Assembly: GCA_040830705.1 (NCBI GenBank)
Contig: JBFOME010000011.1
Coordinates: 310,001-374,000, forward strand
Source: Ruegeria_C sp040830705
GTDB lineage: Bacteria > Pseudomonadota > Alphaproteobacteria > Rhodobacterales > Rhodobacteraceae
Direction of reading: 5' to 3'
Length of the DNA stretch: 64,000 nt
Notes under the pieces: generated by a model
What the model saw: only the letters and a program-made list of their open reading frames with translations
What the model was told of the DNA's origin: nothing
Database searches by the model: none
In this document: positions 1-8,865 of the stretch, piece by piece
Position numbering within the stretch: position 1 is the first letter of the stretch
Layout: each line of letters opens with the position of its first letter
Made by a program: the position numbers and the translations under genes

Positions 1-972
1 TCGCAGCGTGATTTTGCCCTGCGCAATGCGGCATGGCTGATCTCGGACGTGATGACCAACAGATATGCCGTTCAGGGCCGCCGCGAAGGGTTTCAGGCCG
101 CGATCAGCGATGACACCCCGGTTGCACCAAAAGCAATCGAGATCGACACGCCCGGCAAAATGTCTACGGAAATCAAGCGCGTTTCGGCCTTCTTTGGAGC
201 CGATCTTTGTGGCATTACCGAGTTGGATGCGCGTTGGCTCTATACCGCGCGGGTGGATACCCGCGACATGAGCGAGGCCCCCTCGGACCTGCCCGAAGGT
301 CTGACATCCGTCATTGTTCTGGGACATGAGATGGACAAGGAGTTGGTTGCCACCTACCCCTCGGCTCTGGCCGGTGCCGCAACAGGTCGGGAATACAGCC
401 ACGAGGCAGCGGTGGTGATGCAGGTCGCGGGCTATATCCGCAATCTTGGTTATCGCGCAGTGGCGTCGATGAACGATACAGGGTTGGTGATCCCCTATGC
501 GATCAAGGCTGGCCTTGGCGAATATGCCCGCAACCAGATGGTGATCACGCCGGAATTCGGCCCCCGCTTGCGGTTTTCCAAGATCTTCACCGACCTGCCG
601 CTCGATCACGACGTGCCGCGGCCACTCGGCGTGCGCGCCTTTTGTGACATCTGCACCAAATGTGCGGATGCCTGCCCAGTCAAGGCGCTGCCTTATGGGC
701 CGCCCTCGACCGAAACGGCCAATGTGTCAGCAATCAATGGCGTGCGCAAATGGACCTCGGACGCCGAGAAATGCTTTGGATTCTGGGCCAAACTCTCCAC
801 CGATTGCGCGATCTGCATGCGGGTCTGTCCCTTCAATCGAGACTTTACGCGCCTGCGCGACCGTCTCTGGTTGAAACTGGCGCTGTCGCGCTTTCGCAAG
901 CTCGCCCTCTGGCTTGATCGCAAGCGCGGCGGACGAGTCAAGCCAAGCGAATGGTGGAGAAAGAAAGATTAG
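1..972 (+). CDS. Reductive dehalogenase-like [4Fe-4S] protein, 3' part
   Basis: The reading frame is open from the first base, so the N-terminus lies outside the window; the internal GTG at 49 is probably not the start. The visible C-terminal part carries two ferredoxin-type iron-sulfur motifs, a C-x2-C-x2-C-x3-CP run (CDICTKCADACP) and a second cluster ending CAICMRVCPF. They follow a stretch (YARNQMVITPEFGPRLRF) typical of cobalamin-dependent reductive dehalogenases and related epoxyqueuosine-reductase-like proteins. Enzymes of this family remove halogens from organohalides using B12 and Fe-S clusters; marine alphaproteobacteria carry soluble versions. There is no Tat signal or partner membrane-anchor gene in view. 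Substrate and direction of electron flow are unknown. A related non-dehalogenating corrinoid Fe-S reductase cannot be excluded. Confidence 0.72.
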   Translation, partial: SQRDFALRNAAWLISDVMTNRYAVQGRREGFQAAISDDTPVAPKAIEIDTPGKMSTEIKRVSAFFGADLCGITELDARWLYTARVDTRDMSEAPSDLPEGLTSVIVLGHEMDKELVATYPSALAGAATGREYSHEAAVVMQVAGYIRNLGYRAVASMNDTGLVIPYAIKAGLGEYARNQMVITPEFGPRLRFSKIFTDLPLDHDVPRPLGVRAFCDICTKCADACPVKALPYGPPSTETANVSAINGVRKWTSDAEKCFGFWAKLSTDCAICMRVCPFNRDFTRLRDRLWLKLALSRFRKLALWLDRKRGGRVKPSEWWRKKD

Positions 973-1142
973 CTTTGATTTATAATCTGTTGCAATAATT
1001 ACGTATATTCTTCTGTCAATTGCCCAGAAAGACACCGGCACGGTATTGCGCATAATCGCACAGGTTCCGTTTGGTATCCGACAATTGTCCTGCTGGGCAA
1101 AACCCATAGATTTGCCCAAACCGACGTTTCAGGAAGCAAGAT
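973..1142. other. Intergenic region before pirin gene
   Basis: No gene is visible. The segment is AT-richer than its flanks just after the upstream stop and contains a widely separated inverted pair, TGCCCAG near 1020 and CTGGGCA near 1093. The pirin promoter presumably lies here. I see no convincing rho-independent terminator. Confidence 0.4.
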
Positions 1143-2054
1143 ATGTCCCTCAGACCCACAATCGAAACCAGAAAAGCCATACCGCATATCGAAGGTGCCG
1201 GTGTGAAACTGCACCGCGCCTTTGGTTTTCAGGACCCCAGCGAGCTGGACCCGTTCCTTCTGTTCGACGATTTCCGCAATGACCGCCCCGAGGATTACCT
1301 GCGCGGCTTCCCCTGGCATCCTCATCGCGGGATCGAGACGATTACCTACGTATTGTCCGGAACCGTTGAGCATGGCGACTCGCTGGGCAATACCGGCACG
1401 CTGGGTGCGGGCGATGTTCAATGGATGACTGCAGGATCAGGGATCATGCATCAGGAGATGCCGCAGGGCAACGCGACAGGCCAGATGCATGGGTTCCAGC
1501 TTTGGGGCAACCTGCCCGCCAGTCAAAAGATGACGGCTCCGCGTTATCAGGATGTGGCCTCGGCCGAGATTCCGGAGGTGATCGATGATGACGGCACGCG
1601 CGTTAAGGTGATCGTGGGATCGTTCTGGGGCAAGACCGGCCCGGTGGACGGTATCGCCGCCGACCCGCAATATCTGGACATCCAGATACCAGCCGGGGTG
1701 CGCAAGACCTTTCGCATCGACACCTATCGACGCGCTTTCGCCTATATCTTCGAAGGTCAGGCGGCGTTTGCCGATGCCTCGGACCCAACCGGCGTGTTGC
1801 TGGAAAAAGAGGTGGCGGGCGAAGAGGTTAATATCCGCGACCTGTCCGGCGACCGCACACTGGTGCGCTTTGGCACCGGGGATGAGATCACGGTGCAGGC
1901 AGGCCCTGAGGGTGTGCGTTTCCTGCTGATCTCTGGCGCACCGATTGCCGAGCCCGTGGCCTGGCACGGGCCCATCGTGATGAACACGCAGGCCGAGCTG
2001 CAACAGGCGATGCGCGACCTGCGCAATGGCACCTTCATCCGCCCGGCGCACTGA
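1143..2054 (+). CDS. Pirin family protein
   Basis: This 303-aa protein has the bicupin layout of pirins. The N-terminal cupin carries the metal-binding pattern PWHPHRGIETITYVLSG, near residues 57-74, with a later HGDSLGN and the GSGIMHQEMP motif, giving the usual three His plus Glu for an iron site. A C-terminal pirin_C domain follows. The family includes quercetin 2,3-dioxygenase-like enzymes and redox-sensing iron proteins; which activity applies here cannot be told. The start is supported by AGGAAG shortly upstream of the ATG. It is probably transcribed with the ABM-domain gene 50 bp downstream. Confidence 0.9.
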   Translation: MSLRPTIETRKAIPHIEGAGVKLHRAFGFQDPSELDPFLLFDDFRNDRPEDYLRGFPWHPHRGIETITYVLSGTVEHGDSLGNTGTLGAGDVQWMTAGSGIMHQEMPQGNATGQMHGFQLWGNLPASQKMTAPRYQDVASAEIPEVIDDDGTRVKVIVGSFWGKTGPVDGIAADPQYLDIQIPAGVRKTFRIDTYRRAFAYIFEGQAAFADASDPTGVLLEKEVAGEEVNIRDLSGDRTLVRFGTGDEITVQAGPEGVRFLLISGAPIAEPVAWHGPIVMNTQAELQQAMRDLRNGTFIRPAH

Positions 2055-2104
2055 ACCCGCGCAACTATGCTAAAATGGCCTCCTTTCAAAAGAGGGAGGC
2101 CATT

Positions 2105-2395
2105 ATGATCATCCGCATATTTCGCGCCATCATCTATGAAGAGCGCGTTGACGAGTTCCGTACGTTCCTGACCCAAACCGCCCTGCCCCTGATGCGCGAG
2201 CAGACAGGGCTGGTTTCAATCACGGCCGGTCTGCCCCGACCGGAAACCCCGAACGAGTTCTGTCTGGTGATGGTTTGGGACTCGGTGGCCTCGCTTGCCG
2301 CATTTGCCGGGGAAGACTGGCAGAAGCCCCATATCATGCCCGAAGAGGAAGGCATCGTACGCGATCGCTTCCTGCATCACTTCGACATGGCCTAG
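2105..2395 (+). CDS. Antibiotic biosynthesis monooxygenase (ABM)-domain protein
   Basis: A 96-aa single-domain protein beginning MIIRIFRAIIYEERVDEF, with the dimeric alpha/beta-barrel pattern of ABM proteins: an early beta strand, then a helix containing FRTFLTQTALP, then GLVSITAGLPRPE and a W-containing strand (VMVWDSVASLAAF). Family members are small monooxygenases or heme- or quinol-binding proteins. The start at 2105 was preferred over an upstream in-frame codon because GGGAGG sits 7-8 bp before it. The gene converges on the TetR gene, with only 3 bp between the stops. Confidence 0.8.
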   Translation: MIIRIFRAIIYEERVDEFRTFLTQTALPLMREQTGLVSITAGLPRPETPNEFCLVMVWDSVASLAAFAGEDWQKPHIMPEEEGIVRDRFLHHFDMA

Positions 2396-2398
2396 CCG

Positions 2399-2986
2399 TC
2401 AGGCCGCCACCGCCTTGCGCACCATCGACCAATAGACCGCCTCGACCTCGTCAAGTGACAGGCGCCCGCTGCTGCTGTACCAGGTGTTGACCCCGTTCAG
2501 CATGGCGATGACACCCAGCGTGGCAAGCTTGGTGTCAGGCACCGAAAACACGCCCGCAGCGCTGCCATCACGCAGGATGTCTTCCAGATCGCGCTCATAG
2601 TCGCCGCGCAATTCCTCGATCCGGGTGAAGTTCTCGGGGGTGAGATTGCGCAGCTCCATATAGGCGATAAAGACCGCATCGGGCCGTTCCAGATGGAAGC
2701 GGATGTGGAACCGCACGAAATCGCGCAACCGCGCCTCGGGATCGCCTTGCCCCGACTGCGCGCGGCGCGTGTCCAGCAGCGTCTCCATATGATCCTGCAT
2801 CAGCCGGAACAACAAAGTCTGCTTGTCGGGAATGTAGTTGTAAAGCGCCCCGGCCTGCACCCCCACCTGCGCCGCGATCTGGCGCATCGACACAGCCGCA
2901 TAACCGTGCTGCGCAAATAGCTTCAGCGCCGCTGCCTGAATGCGCGGGCCGGTAATATCGGAGTGAGAGCCTTGGGTACGTGCCAT
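2399..2986 (-). CDS. TetR/AcrR family transcriptional regulator
   Basis: 195 aa. The N-terminal helix-turn-helix is clear (AALKLFAQHGYAAVSMRQIA, then GVQAGALYNYIPDKQTLLFRL), around residues 16-62. The C-terminal part resembles the ligand domain of KstR2/FadR-type TetR proteins, which often sense acyl-CoA; that is a family guess. The start MARTQGS was chosen because the upstream in-frame extension is low-complexity Arg/Ala sequence. A palindrome TGAAC-N4-GTTCA lies 16 bp upstream of the start and is a likely autoregulatory operator. The gene diverges from the small lipoprotein gene at 3082. Confidence 0.9.
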   Translation of the reverse strand: MARTQGSHSDITGPRIQAAALKLFAQHGYAAVSMRQIAAQVGVQAGALYNYIPDKQTLLFRLMQDHMETLLDTRRAQSGQGDPEARLRDFVRFHIRFHLERPDAVFIAYMELRNLTPENFTRIEELRGDYERDLEDILRDGSAAGVFSVPDTKLATLGVIAMLNGVNTWYSSSGRLSLDEVEAVYWSMVRKAVAA

Positions 2987-3001
2987 GCGGCTCAATCTAT
3001 A

Positions 3002-3015
3002 TGAACGTTTGTTCA
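3002..3015. promoter_or_regulatory. Probable TetR operator
   Basis: The sequence TGAACGTTTGTTCA is a 5-bp-arm inverted repeat with a 4-nt centre. It sits in the divergent region between the TetR gene (start 2986) and the lipoprotein gene (start 3082), where a TetR repressor would control both promoters. Assignment to this regulator is by position only. Confidence 0.55.
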
Positions 3016-3081
3016 GATAAAACCCCGCTTGCGCGCGGGGCCATCCCGTTGCATCACCATGACATGGAAGGAAAAGCGGTG

Positions 3082-3369
3082 ATGACGGGAAAAGCCCTTT
3101 TGTTTGCAGGTGCGACGCTGTTGGCGCTGGGGGCCTGCACGCAGGTGCCCGAGCTCGACGAAAAGCTGAGCGCGCAAACGCGCGATGCACGCTTCCCCAA
3201 ACTTATCCCGCTGGAGGACGCGCTTGGCCCGCCGGTCGACCCTGAGGCGGAAGCCCAGGAAATAGAAGATGAGCTGGATGCCCGCGCCGCCGCGCTGCAA
3301 AACCGGGCGCGTCAATTGCAGGCCCCTCAGGTTGAAGATAGCGCAACCACGCCGGTCGACACCCAATAA
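3082..3369 (+). CDS. Small lipoprotein of unknown function
   Basis: 95 aa with a short lipoprotein signal: MTGKALLFAGATLLALG then Cys, lipobox LALGAC. Lipidation at Cys18 and export to the periplasmic face of a membrane are therefore expected. The mature part is acidic and Ala/Glu-rich with a probable helix (EAEAQEIEDELDARAAALQ). I do not recognise a functional family. The start at 3082 follows GGAAGGAAA; an in-frame ATG at 3064 is possible. It precedes homoserine dehydrogenase on the same strand by about 110 bp. Confidence 0.65.
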   Translation: MTGKALLFAGATLLALGACTQVPELDEKLSAQTRDARFPKLIPLEDALGPPVDPEAEAQEIEDELDARAAALQNRARQLQAPQVEDSATTPVDTQ

Positions 3370-3477
3370 GCCATCACGCTCCATTGCACCGCCCCGGTGA
3401 ACCCGCTAAGGCACGGTCGCAAGACATATGCTGTGGCCTGGGGCACGGCCAATACGAGCAGAAAGGACCGGTGAGAC

Positions 3478-4764
3478 ATGGCGCAGCCGTTGCGGTTGGG
3501 AATTGCAGGTTTGGGAACCGTCGGCACCGGGGTCGTAAAGATCATCCGCCGTCAGGCCGATCTGTTGGAGAAACGCACCGGGCGCCGGATCGAGATCACC
3601 GCCGTATCGGCCCGTGATGCCAGCAAGGACCGGGGCGTCAGCCTGTCCTCCTATGCCTGGGAAAGCGACCCGGTGGCTCTGGCGAAACGCCAAGACGTGG
3701 ATGTTTTTGTCGAATTGATGGGCGGCGCGGAAGGCCCCGCCAAGGATGCGACCGAGGCGGCACTGGCAGCCGGCAAGGATGTGGTCACCGCCAACAAGGC
3801 GTTGCTGGCCATTCACGGACAGGCGCTGGCCGAACAGGCCGAGTCGGCAGGCCATGTGATCCGCTTCGAAGCGTCTGTTGCAGGCGGCATCCCGGTGATT
3901 AAGGTGCTGACCGAGGGGCTTGCAGGCAACGAAATTACCCGCGTCATGGGTGTGATGAACGGTACCTGCAACTATATCCTGACCCGGATGGAGGCCGACG
4001 GGCTGGGCTATAACGCGCTTTTCGAAGAGGCCGGGCGGCTGGGCTATCTGGAGGCCGATCCCAATCTGGATGTGGGCGGCATTGACGCCGGGCACAAGCT
4101 GGCACTGCTTGCCTCAATCGCCTTCGGCACCAAACCGAATTTTGACGATGTGGTGCTGGAAGGCATCCAGCGGATCAGTCTGGAAGATATCCGACAGGCC
4201 GCCGACATGGGCTTCCGCATCAAGCTGCTGGGTGTGGCGCAACGCACCGCGCGCGGGCTGGAACAGCGTATGCAGCCCTGCCTCGTGCCTGAACATTCAC
4301 CGCTGGGCCAGCTCGAAGGCGGCACCAATATGGTTGTGATCGAAGGCGACGCGGTGGAACAGATCGTTCTGCGCGGCCCCGGCGCGGGCGAAGGCCCCAC
4401 CGCCAGCGCCGTCGTCGGCGACATCTGCGATTTGGCACGTGGCTTGCGCATCTCGACCTTCGGGCAACCGGCAGCCACGTTGGAGGCGGCACAACCCGCC
4501 CGGACCGGCCTGCCCGCGCCTTACTATCTGCGCATGGCGCTGCTGGACAAACCCGGCGCATTGGCAAAGGTGGCCGCCATTCTAGGCGACGCGGGCGTCT
4601 CCATCGACCGGATGCGCCAATATGGCCATAGCGACGCCAAGGCCCCGGTGCTGATTGTGACCCACAAGACCACGCGCGCAGCGCTGGATGACGCGTTGGC
4701 GGCCTTCGACCGGACCGATGTCGTTGCCGAACAACCAGTGGCGCTGCGGATCGAAGAGGTATGA
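3478..4764 (+). CDS. hom: Homoserine dehydrogenase
   Basis: 428 aa, the usual length of the monofunctional enzyme, which reduces aspartate semialdehyde to homoserine in threonine and methionine synthesis. An N-terminal Rossmann motif GIAGLGTVGTGVV is at residues 8-20. The catalytic domain contains the conserved ANKALLA, GVMNGTCNYILTRM and GIDAGHKLALLA segments, the last with the active-site Lys. A C-terminal ACT domain (about 345-420, starting YYLRMALLDKPGALAKV) suggests feedback by an amino acid, usually threonine. It lies upstream of glpX with a 99-bp gap. Confidence 0.97.
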   Translation: MAQPLRLGIAGLGTVGTGVVKIIRRQADLLEKRTGRRIEITAVSARDASKDRGVSLSSYAWESDPVALAKRQDVDVFVELMGGAEGPAKDATEAALAAGKDVVTANKALLAIHGQALAEQAESAGHVIRFEASVAGGIPVIKVLTEGLAGNEITRVMGVMNGTCNYILTRMEADGLGYNALFEEAGRLGYLEADPNLDVGGIDAGHKLALLASIAFGTKPNFDDVVLEGIQRISLEDIRQAADMGFRIKLLGVAQRTARGLEQRMQPCLVPEHSPLGQLEGGTNMVVIEGDAVEQIVLRGPGAGEGPTASAVVGDICDLARGLRISTFGQPAATLEAAQPARTGLPAPYYLRMALLDKPGALAKVAAILGDAGVSIDRMRQYGHSDAKAPVLIVTHKTTRAALDDALAAFDRTDVVAEQPVALRIEEV

Positions 4765-4863
4765 GCAGGTGGCAGGACACCCTGCCCCGCCAAATCTCTT
4801 GCGGCAGCCCTGCCTGGCACGCTATCCCCAAAACACCTGTTCAAATGACCAAAGGACTTTGCA

Positions 4864-5841
4864 ATGAGCCCCGCAAAATATGATTTCAATGACCGAATGC
4901 TGTCGCTGGGGCTTGCCCGTGTGGCCGAACAGGCGGCGCTGGCGTCGGCCTCACTTGTCGGACGCGGCGATGAAAAAGCAGCCGATCAGGCGGCCGTGAA
5001 CGCCATGCGCGAGCAGCTGAACCTGCTGGATATCGCAGGCGTTGTGGTGATCGGCGAAGGGGAACGCGACGAGGCGCCGATGCTCTATATCGGCGAAGAG
5101 GTCGGCACCGGAAACGGCCCCGGTGTGGATATCGCGCTCGACCCGTTGGAAGGCACGACGCTGACCGCCAAGGACATGCCCAACGCTTTGACCGTGATTG
5201 CCATGGGCCCGCGCGGCTCGATGCTGCATGCACCGGATGTCTACATGGACAAACTGGCAGTCGGCCCTGGCTTTCCCGAAGGCGTCGTGTCGCTGGATAT
5301 GAGCCCGGCAGAACGGGTGGCAGCACTGGCCGAAGCTAAGGGTTGCGACGCGGGCGATATCACGGTTTGCATCCTGGAACGCCCGCGCCACGAGGCGATG
5401 ATTGCCGAAGTGCGCAGCACTGGTGCCTCGATCCGCCTGATCACTGATGGCGATGTGGCGGGCGTGATGCATTGCGCTGAAAGCGAAACCACCGGGATCG
5501 ACATGTATATGGGTCAGGGTGGCGCACCCGAGGGTGTTCTGGCCGCCGCCGCGCTGAAATGCATGGGCGGTCAGATCTTTGGTCGATTGGTTTTCCGCAA
5601 TGACGACGAAAAAGGTCGCGCCGCCAAGGCCGGGATCAGCGATCTGGACCGGATTTATGCACGTGACGAGATGGTGACCTCGGATGTGATCTTCGCCGCC
5701 ACGGGCGTCACCGGCGGCTCGCTGCTGCCGCGCATCAAACGGGAGCCGGGCTGGGTAGAAACCACAACGCTGCTGATGCGGTCGAAAACCGGTTCCGTGC
5801 GCCGGATGTCCTACCGGACGCCGTTGCATTCGCATCAGTAA
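4864..5841 (+). CDS. glpX: Class II fructose-1,6-bisphosphatase GlpX
   Basis: 325 aa, matching the GlpX family, which hydrolyses fructose 1,6-bisphosphate to fructose 6-phosphate in gluconeogenesis and, in many bacteria, sedoheptulose bisphosphate as well. Visible hallmarks are the metal-binding EGERDEAPMLYIGEEVG and DPLEGTTLTAKDMPNA segments and the conserved TDGDVAGVMHCAE and YMGQGGAPEGVLAAAALKC motifs. The start follows AAAGGACTTTGCA. The order hom-glpX-recJ is one I recall from related Rhodobacteraceae. Confidence 0.96.
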   Translation: MSPAKYDFNDRMLSLGLARVAEQAALASASLVGRGDEKAADQAAVNAMREQLNLLDIAGVVVIGEGERDEAPMLYIGEEVGTGNGPGVDIALDPLEGTTLTAKDMPNALTVIAMGPRGSMLHAPDVYMDKLAVGPGFPEGVVSLDMSPAERVAALAEAKGCDAGDITVCILERPRHEAMIAEVRSTGASIRLITDGDVAGVMHCAESETTGIDMYMGQGGAPEGVLAAAALKCMGGQIFGRLVFRNDDEKGRAAKAGISDLDRIYARDEMVTSDVIFAATGVTGGSLLPRIKREPGWVETTTLLMRSKTGSVRRMSYRTPLHSHQ

Positions 5842-5889
5842 GCGGCTTGCGCCGCTGCCTCCGGCGGCCGTATTTTGAACAAAAAGAAG

Positions 5890-5914
5890 GGCCGGGTCCG
5901 CATTGGGTCCGGCC
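5890..5914 (+). terminator. Hairpin between glpX and recJ
   Basis: GGCCGG and CCGGCC arms enclose a short loop (GGCCGG-N13-CCGGCC) just after the glpX stop. No strong U-run follows, so it may act as a weak terminator or as an attenuating structure in front of recJ. Confidence 0.4.
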
Positions 5915-5935
5915 TTGGCACATGAGGAGTGGGGA

Positions 5936-7687
5936 TTGGGCTTTCTCGGAGTTGAACAATCGTTGACGGGCCGCCGCTGGGTCGGGCCGTCTGCTGAAAC
6001 GGACCGCGCCGCCGAGATGATCCGGCAACAGGCCGATCTGCCCGATGCGGTTTGCAAGGTGCTAGCCCGGCGCGGCGTGCCCGCGATCGAGGCAAAGGGG
6101 TTTCTGCAACCCACACTTAAGGACCTGCTGCCTGACCCGCGCGGGCTGAAAGACATGCGGGAAGCAGCGGCCCGGTTTCTGGATGCGGTGACCAAGCGAC
6201 AACGGATCGCGGTCTTTGCCGATTACGACGTGGATGGCGGCTCTTCGGCGGCATTGCTGCTGGTCTGGCTGAGGCAGATGGGACTGACGGCAACGCTTTA
6301 TGTCCCTGACCGCATTGATGAGGGCTATGGCCCGAACGTCCCCGCGATGGAGGAGCTTGCGCGCTCACACGACCTGATCATCTGCGTCGATTGCGGCACG
6401 CTCAGCCACGAGCCCATTGCGGCGGCCAAAGGGGCAGATGTGATCGTGCTCGACCACCATCTCGGGGCAGAGACCCTGCCTGACTGCTTAGCCGTCGTCA
6501 ATCCAAACCGGCAGGACGAAAGCGGCGATTTCAGCTATCTTTGCGCCGCCGCCGTTGTCTTCCTGATGCTGGTCGAGGCCAGGCGGCAATTGCGTGAGGC
6601 GGGCCAGCCCACCGGCCCCGACTTGATGGCGCTCCTAGATCTCGTGGCGCTAGCCACCGTGGCTGATGTGGCTCCGCTGGTGGGCGCAAACCGGGCGCTG
6701 GTGCGACAAGGATTGAAAGTGATGGCAGCACGCCAGCGCCCCGGTCTGGTGGCGCTTTCGGATATTGCCCGGATGGAGACCGCGCCGACCTCCTACCATC
6801 TGGGCTTTCTGCTGGGGCCGCGGGTGAATGCAGGCGGACGGATCGGCAAGGCCGATCTGGGCGCGCGGCTGCTGGCCACGGACTCGATGGTCGAAGCGGA
6901 GGTCTTGGCGCAGCTACTGGACCAGTTGAACACTGAACGGCGCGAGATCGAAAACACCGTGCGCGTCGCAGCGCTGGCACAAGCCGAAGAACGCGGGCTG
7001 GATGCCCCGCTGGTCTGGGCCGCTGGCGAGGGGTGGCATCCCGGCGTTGTCGGGATCGTGGCCTCACGCCTTAAGGAAACGGCCAACCGCCCCGCCATTG
7101 TGATCGGCTTTGACGGTGATGAAGGCAGGGGCTCGGGCCGGTCGGTTCCCGGCGTTGATCTGGGCGCATCCATCCAGCGACTGGCGGCCGAGGGGCTGTT
7201 GGTCAAGGGCGGCGGACACAAGATGGCCGCCGGTTTGACCGTGATGCGCGACAGGCTGGAACCGGCAATGGAGCGGCTGTCGGAATTGCTGGCCAAACAG
7301 GGCGCTGGTGATGGTGGTCCTCGTGATTTGCGATTGGACGGCGCGTTGATGCCCGGCGCGGCCACGGTCGATCTGATTGAAAAGCTGGACGAGGCCGGGC
7401 CGTTTGGGGCCAGCGCCCCTGCCCCGCGCTTCGCCCTGCCCGATCTCGCGATCCGCTTCGCCAAACGAGTGGGCGAGTCCCATCTGAAACTGTCTCTCAG
7501 CGACGGGATGTCGGGTGGGATCGACGCCATTGCCTTTGGCGCATTCTACAGCGATCTGGGCCCGAGGCTCAGCAACCACGGCGGCGCCCGCTTTCACATG
7601 GCCGGGCGGCTGGAGATCAACACCTGGGGTGGCCGCCAAAGCGTCCAACTGCGCCTGGAGGATGCGGCAAAACCTACAAGCAGCTGA
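5936..7687 (+). CDS. recJ: Single-stranded-DNA-specific exonuclease RecJ
   Basis: 583 aa from a TTG codon preceded by GAGGAGT; the start gives MGFLGVEQSLTGRRW, which fits alphaproteobacterial RecJ. An in-frame codon at 5903 is less likely. RecJ degrades 5' single-stranded DNA in recombination and mismatch repair. The DHH phosphoesterase motifs are visible: FADYDVDG, ICVDCGT and VLDHHLGAE. The DHHA1 domain follows with the RGSGRSVPGVDL and GGGHKMAAGL motifs, then the C-terminal OB-like domain. The gene ends about 100 bp before tRNA-Glu. Confidence 0.95.
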   Translation: MGFLGVEQSLTGRRWVGPSAETDRAAEMIRQQADLPDAVCKVLARRGVPAIEAKGFLQPTLKDLLPDPRGLKDMREAAARFLDAVTKRQRIAVFADYDVDGGSSAALLLVWLRQMGLTATLYVPDRIDEGYGPNVPAMEELARSHDLIICVDCGTLSHEPIAAAKGADVIVLDHHLGAETLPDCLAVVNPNRQDESGDFSYLCAAAVVFLMLVEARRQLREAGQPTGPDLMALLDLVALATVADVAPLVGANRALVRQGLKVMAARQRPGLVALSDIARMETAPTSYHLGFLLGPRVNAGGRIGKADLGARLLATDSMVEAEVLAQLLDQLNTERREIENTVRVAALAQAEERGLDAPLVWAAGEGWHPGVVGIVASRLKETANRPAIVIGFDGDEGRGSGRSVPGVDLGASIQRLAAEGLLVKGGGHKMAAGLTVMRDRLEPAMERLSELLAKQGAGDGGPRDLRLDGALMPGAATVDLIEKLDEAGPFGASAPAPRFALPDLAIRFAKRVGESHLKLSLSDGMSGGIDAIAFGAFYSDLGPRLSNHGGARFHMAGRLEINTWGGRQSVQLRLEDAAKPTSS

Positions 7688-7791
7688 AAAATATACCAAA
7701 TATGCCAAACCTCAAAAAATCAGCCGAAAGCTCGTTTTTCCGCTTGCAGGGGTAACCGGTAAACCTTAAAAGCCCCTTCACAAGCCAGCGT

Positions 7792-7866
7792 GGCCCGTTC
7801 GTCTATCGGTTAGGACGCCAGGTTTTCAACCTGGAAAGAGGGGTTCGATTCCCCTACGGGCTGCCA
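7792..7866 (+). tRNA. tRNA-Glu (anticodon TTC)
   Basis: A full cloverleaf can be drawn: acceptor stem GGCCCGT with ACGGGCT (first pair G-U), anticodon stem CCAGG/CCTGG with loop TTTTCAA giving anticodon TTC, T-arm GGGG-TTCGATT-CCCC, discriminator G and an encoded CCA. Its 3' end is the left attachment site of the integrative element; insertion left the tRNA intact. Confidence 0.95.
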
Positions 7867-7868
7867 TA
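7852..7868 (+). repeat. attL, 17-bp direct repeat in the tRNA-Glu 3' end
   Basis: CCCTACGGGCTGCCATA occurs here, spanning the T-arm end, acceptor arm and CCA of tRNA-Glu, and again at 33232-33248. Tyrosine integrases commonly use tRNA 3' ends as attB, and the integrase gene lies directly inside the second copy. Confidence 0.93.
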
Positions 7869-8008
7869 CAAATCTCTTAACATGCTGATAAGTAAGCGTT
7901 TTGAGTTCGCTGATTTGGCGATGCCCAACATTTTACCCATCAATTGAAATCCGATGCTCGCGTTGCAACGGCGCAAGGTACACATCCGCACTTTGACCGG
8001 ATTTTCGC

Positions 8009-8644
8009 TCACGCCGCCTCCCCCTGAGTCTCGCCCAGCGCCCGAGCGCCTGCCTGAATGGTGCGCAGCATCCGGCCATGAAAATCGTCTGTCACGTCAA
8101 CGGTGTCACCCGGTGCCTCAGATAGCAGCATGTCTAGCTGCAAGGCCAAATCGTCGGGCGTCTCGGCAACAACACTGCTGGCCACCGCGTACACGTCCAT
8201 GCGCTCGTTAAATGGGCCGTCGTGCATGTCCTCCATCGGCCCGCCTTCAATGTGACCCTCCTTGCAAAGGCGTTCGGTAAGCTGGCAGGTCTCGCGCAAC
8301 TCGGCCATGCGCTTGTGTAGCATTGCAATCGACGTAGGGCGGCGAACGTCCTCAGTGACACCGACCCGGCGCTTGATGCCTTCCTGCATCCGCTCCAAGG
8401 CGACCGACAGTTCTTCGCAGACGTTTTCGCGCACGTAGTCGCCCAACTGCTCGCTGAACCATTCAAACTGCGCGGCAAGCTCGGGGCCGGTCAGCGCCGG
8501 GGTTCCGGCCAGCAGGCAAGCCAAGCGGTGTTGTTCGTCCGTGTTTGCCTCGTATTCGGGGCCGGTGTCCGTGATGTTCTCGAACTCCGCCAGGGTGGCC
8601 CGCCAGTCAGCAAGCCATTCGGGGTGACGTTTGAAGCTGGTCAT
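8009..8644 (-). CDS. Unknown phage-type protein
   Basis: 211 aa, acidic and mainly helical by composition, with no signal peptide or membrane segment. I do not recognise a family. It is the last gene of a leftward five-gene block (9880 to 8009) whose members overlap or nearly overlap: its ATG overlaps the stop of the 74-aa gene by 4 bp. The block starts opposite an HTH regulator across a palindrome-rich divergent region, the layout of a phage early operon. Confidence 0.75.
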   Translation of the reverse strand: MTSFKRHPEWLADWRATLAEFENITDTGPEYEANTDEQHRLACLLAGTPALTGPELAAQFEWFSEQLGDYVRENVCEELSVALERMQEGIKRRVGVTEDVRRPTSIAMLHKRMAELRETCQLTERLCKEGHIEGGPMEDMHDGPFNERMDVYAVASSVVAETPDDLALQLDMLLSEAPGDTVDVTDDFHGRMLRTIQAGARALGETQGEAA

Positions 8645-8865
8645 GCGTTGCTCCCTTCTGAGAAGTCGCCCTGTTCAATGTCGTGCAGCAGGTCATTGGA
8701 TTTCTCCGCTACGGTCTTGATAAGCGCCCCTACAGCGCTCGGGTTCTCTTTGCCCCCGTCCTCCCAAGTCAGGGCATCAAGGGCCAATGTCAGGCCGTGC
8801 AGGATAACCGCATCACGGGCGAGATCGTGTCTGTCCTTACCTGTCTGTTGACTACGCTCACCCAT
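8641..8865 (-). CDS. Small unknown protein (74 aa)
   Basis: A 74-aa soluble protein with a probable helical core (RDAVILHGLTLALDALTWED). No known motif was seen. It overlaps the next gene (8009-8644) by 4 bp and the preceding gene (8858-9391) by 8 bp, so the three are almost certainly translated together. It is probably part of a phage early or accessory module. Confidence 0.65.
   Translation of the reverse strand: MGERSQQTGKDRHDLARDAVILHGLTLALDALTWEDGGKENPSAVGALIKTVAEKSNDLLHDIEQGDFSEGSNA

Noticed and set aside
4951..6195. Long opposite-strand ORF (414 aa) over glpX and the recJ start
   Set aside because: Shadow of two well-recognised plus-strand genes; no protein motif, composition typical of antisense frames in GC-rich DNA.
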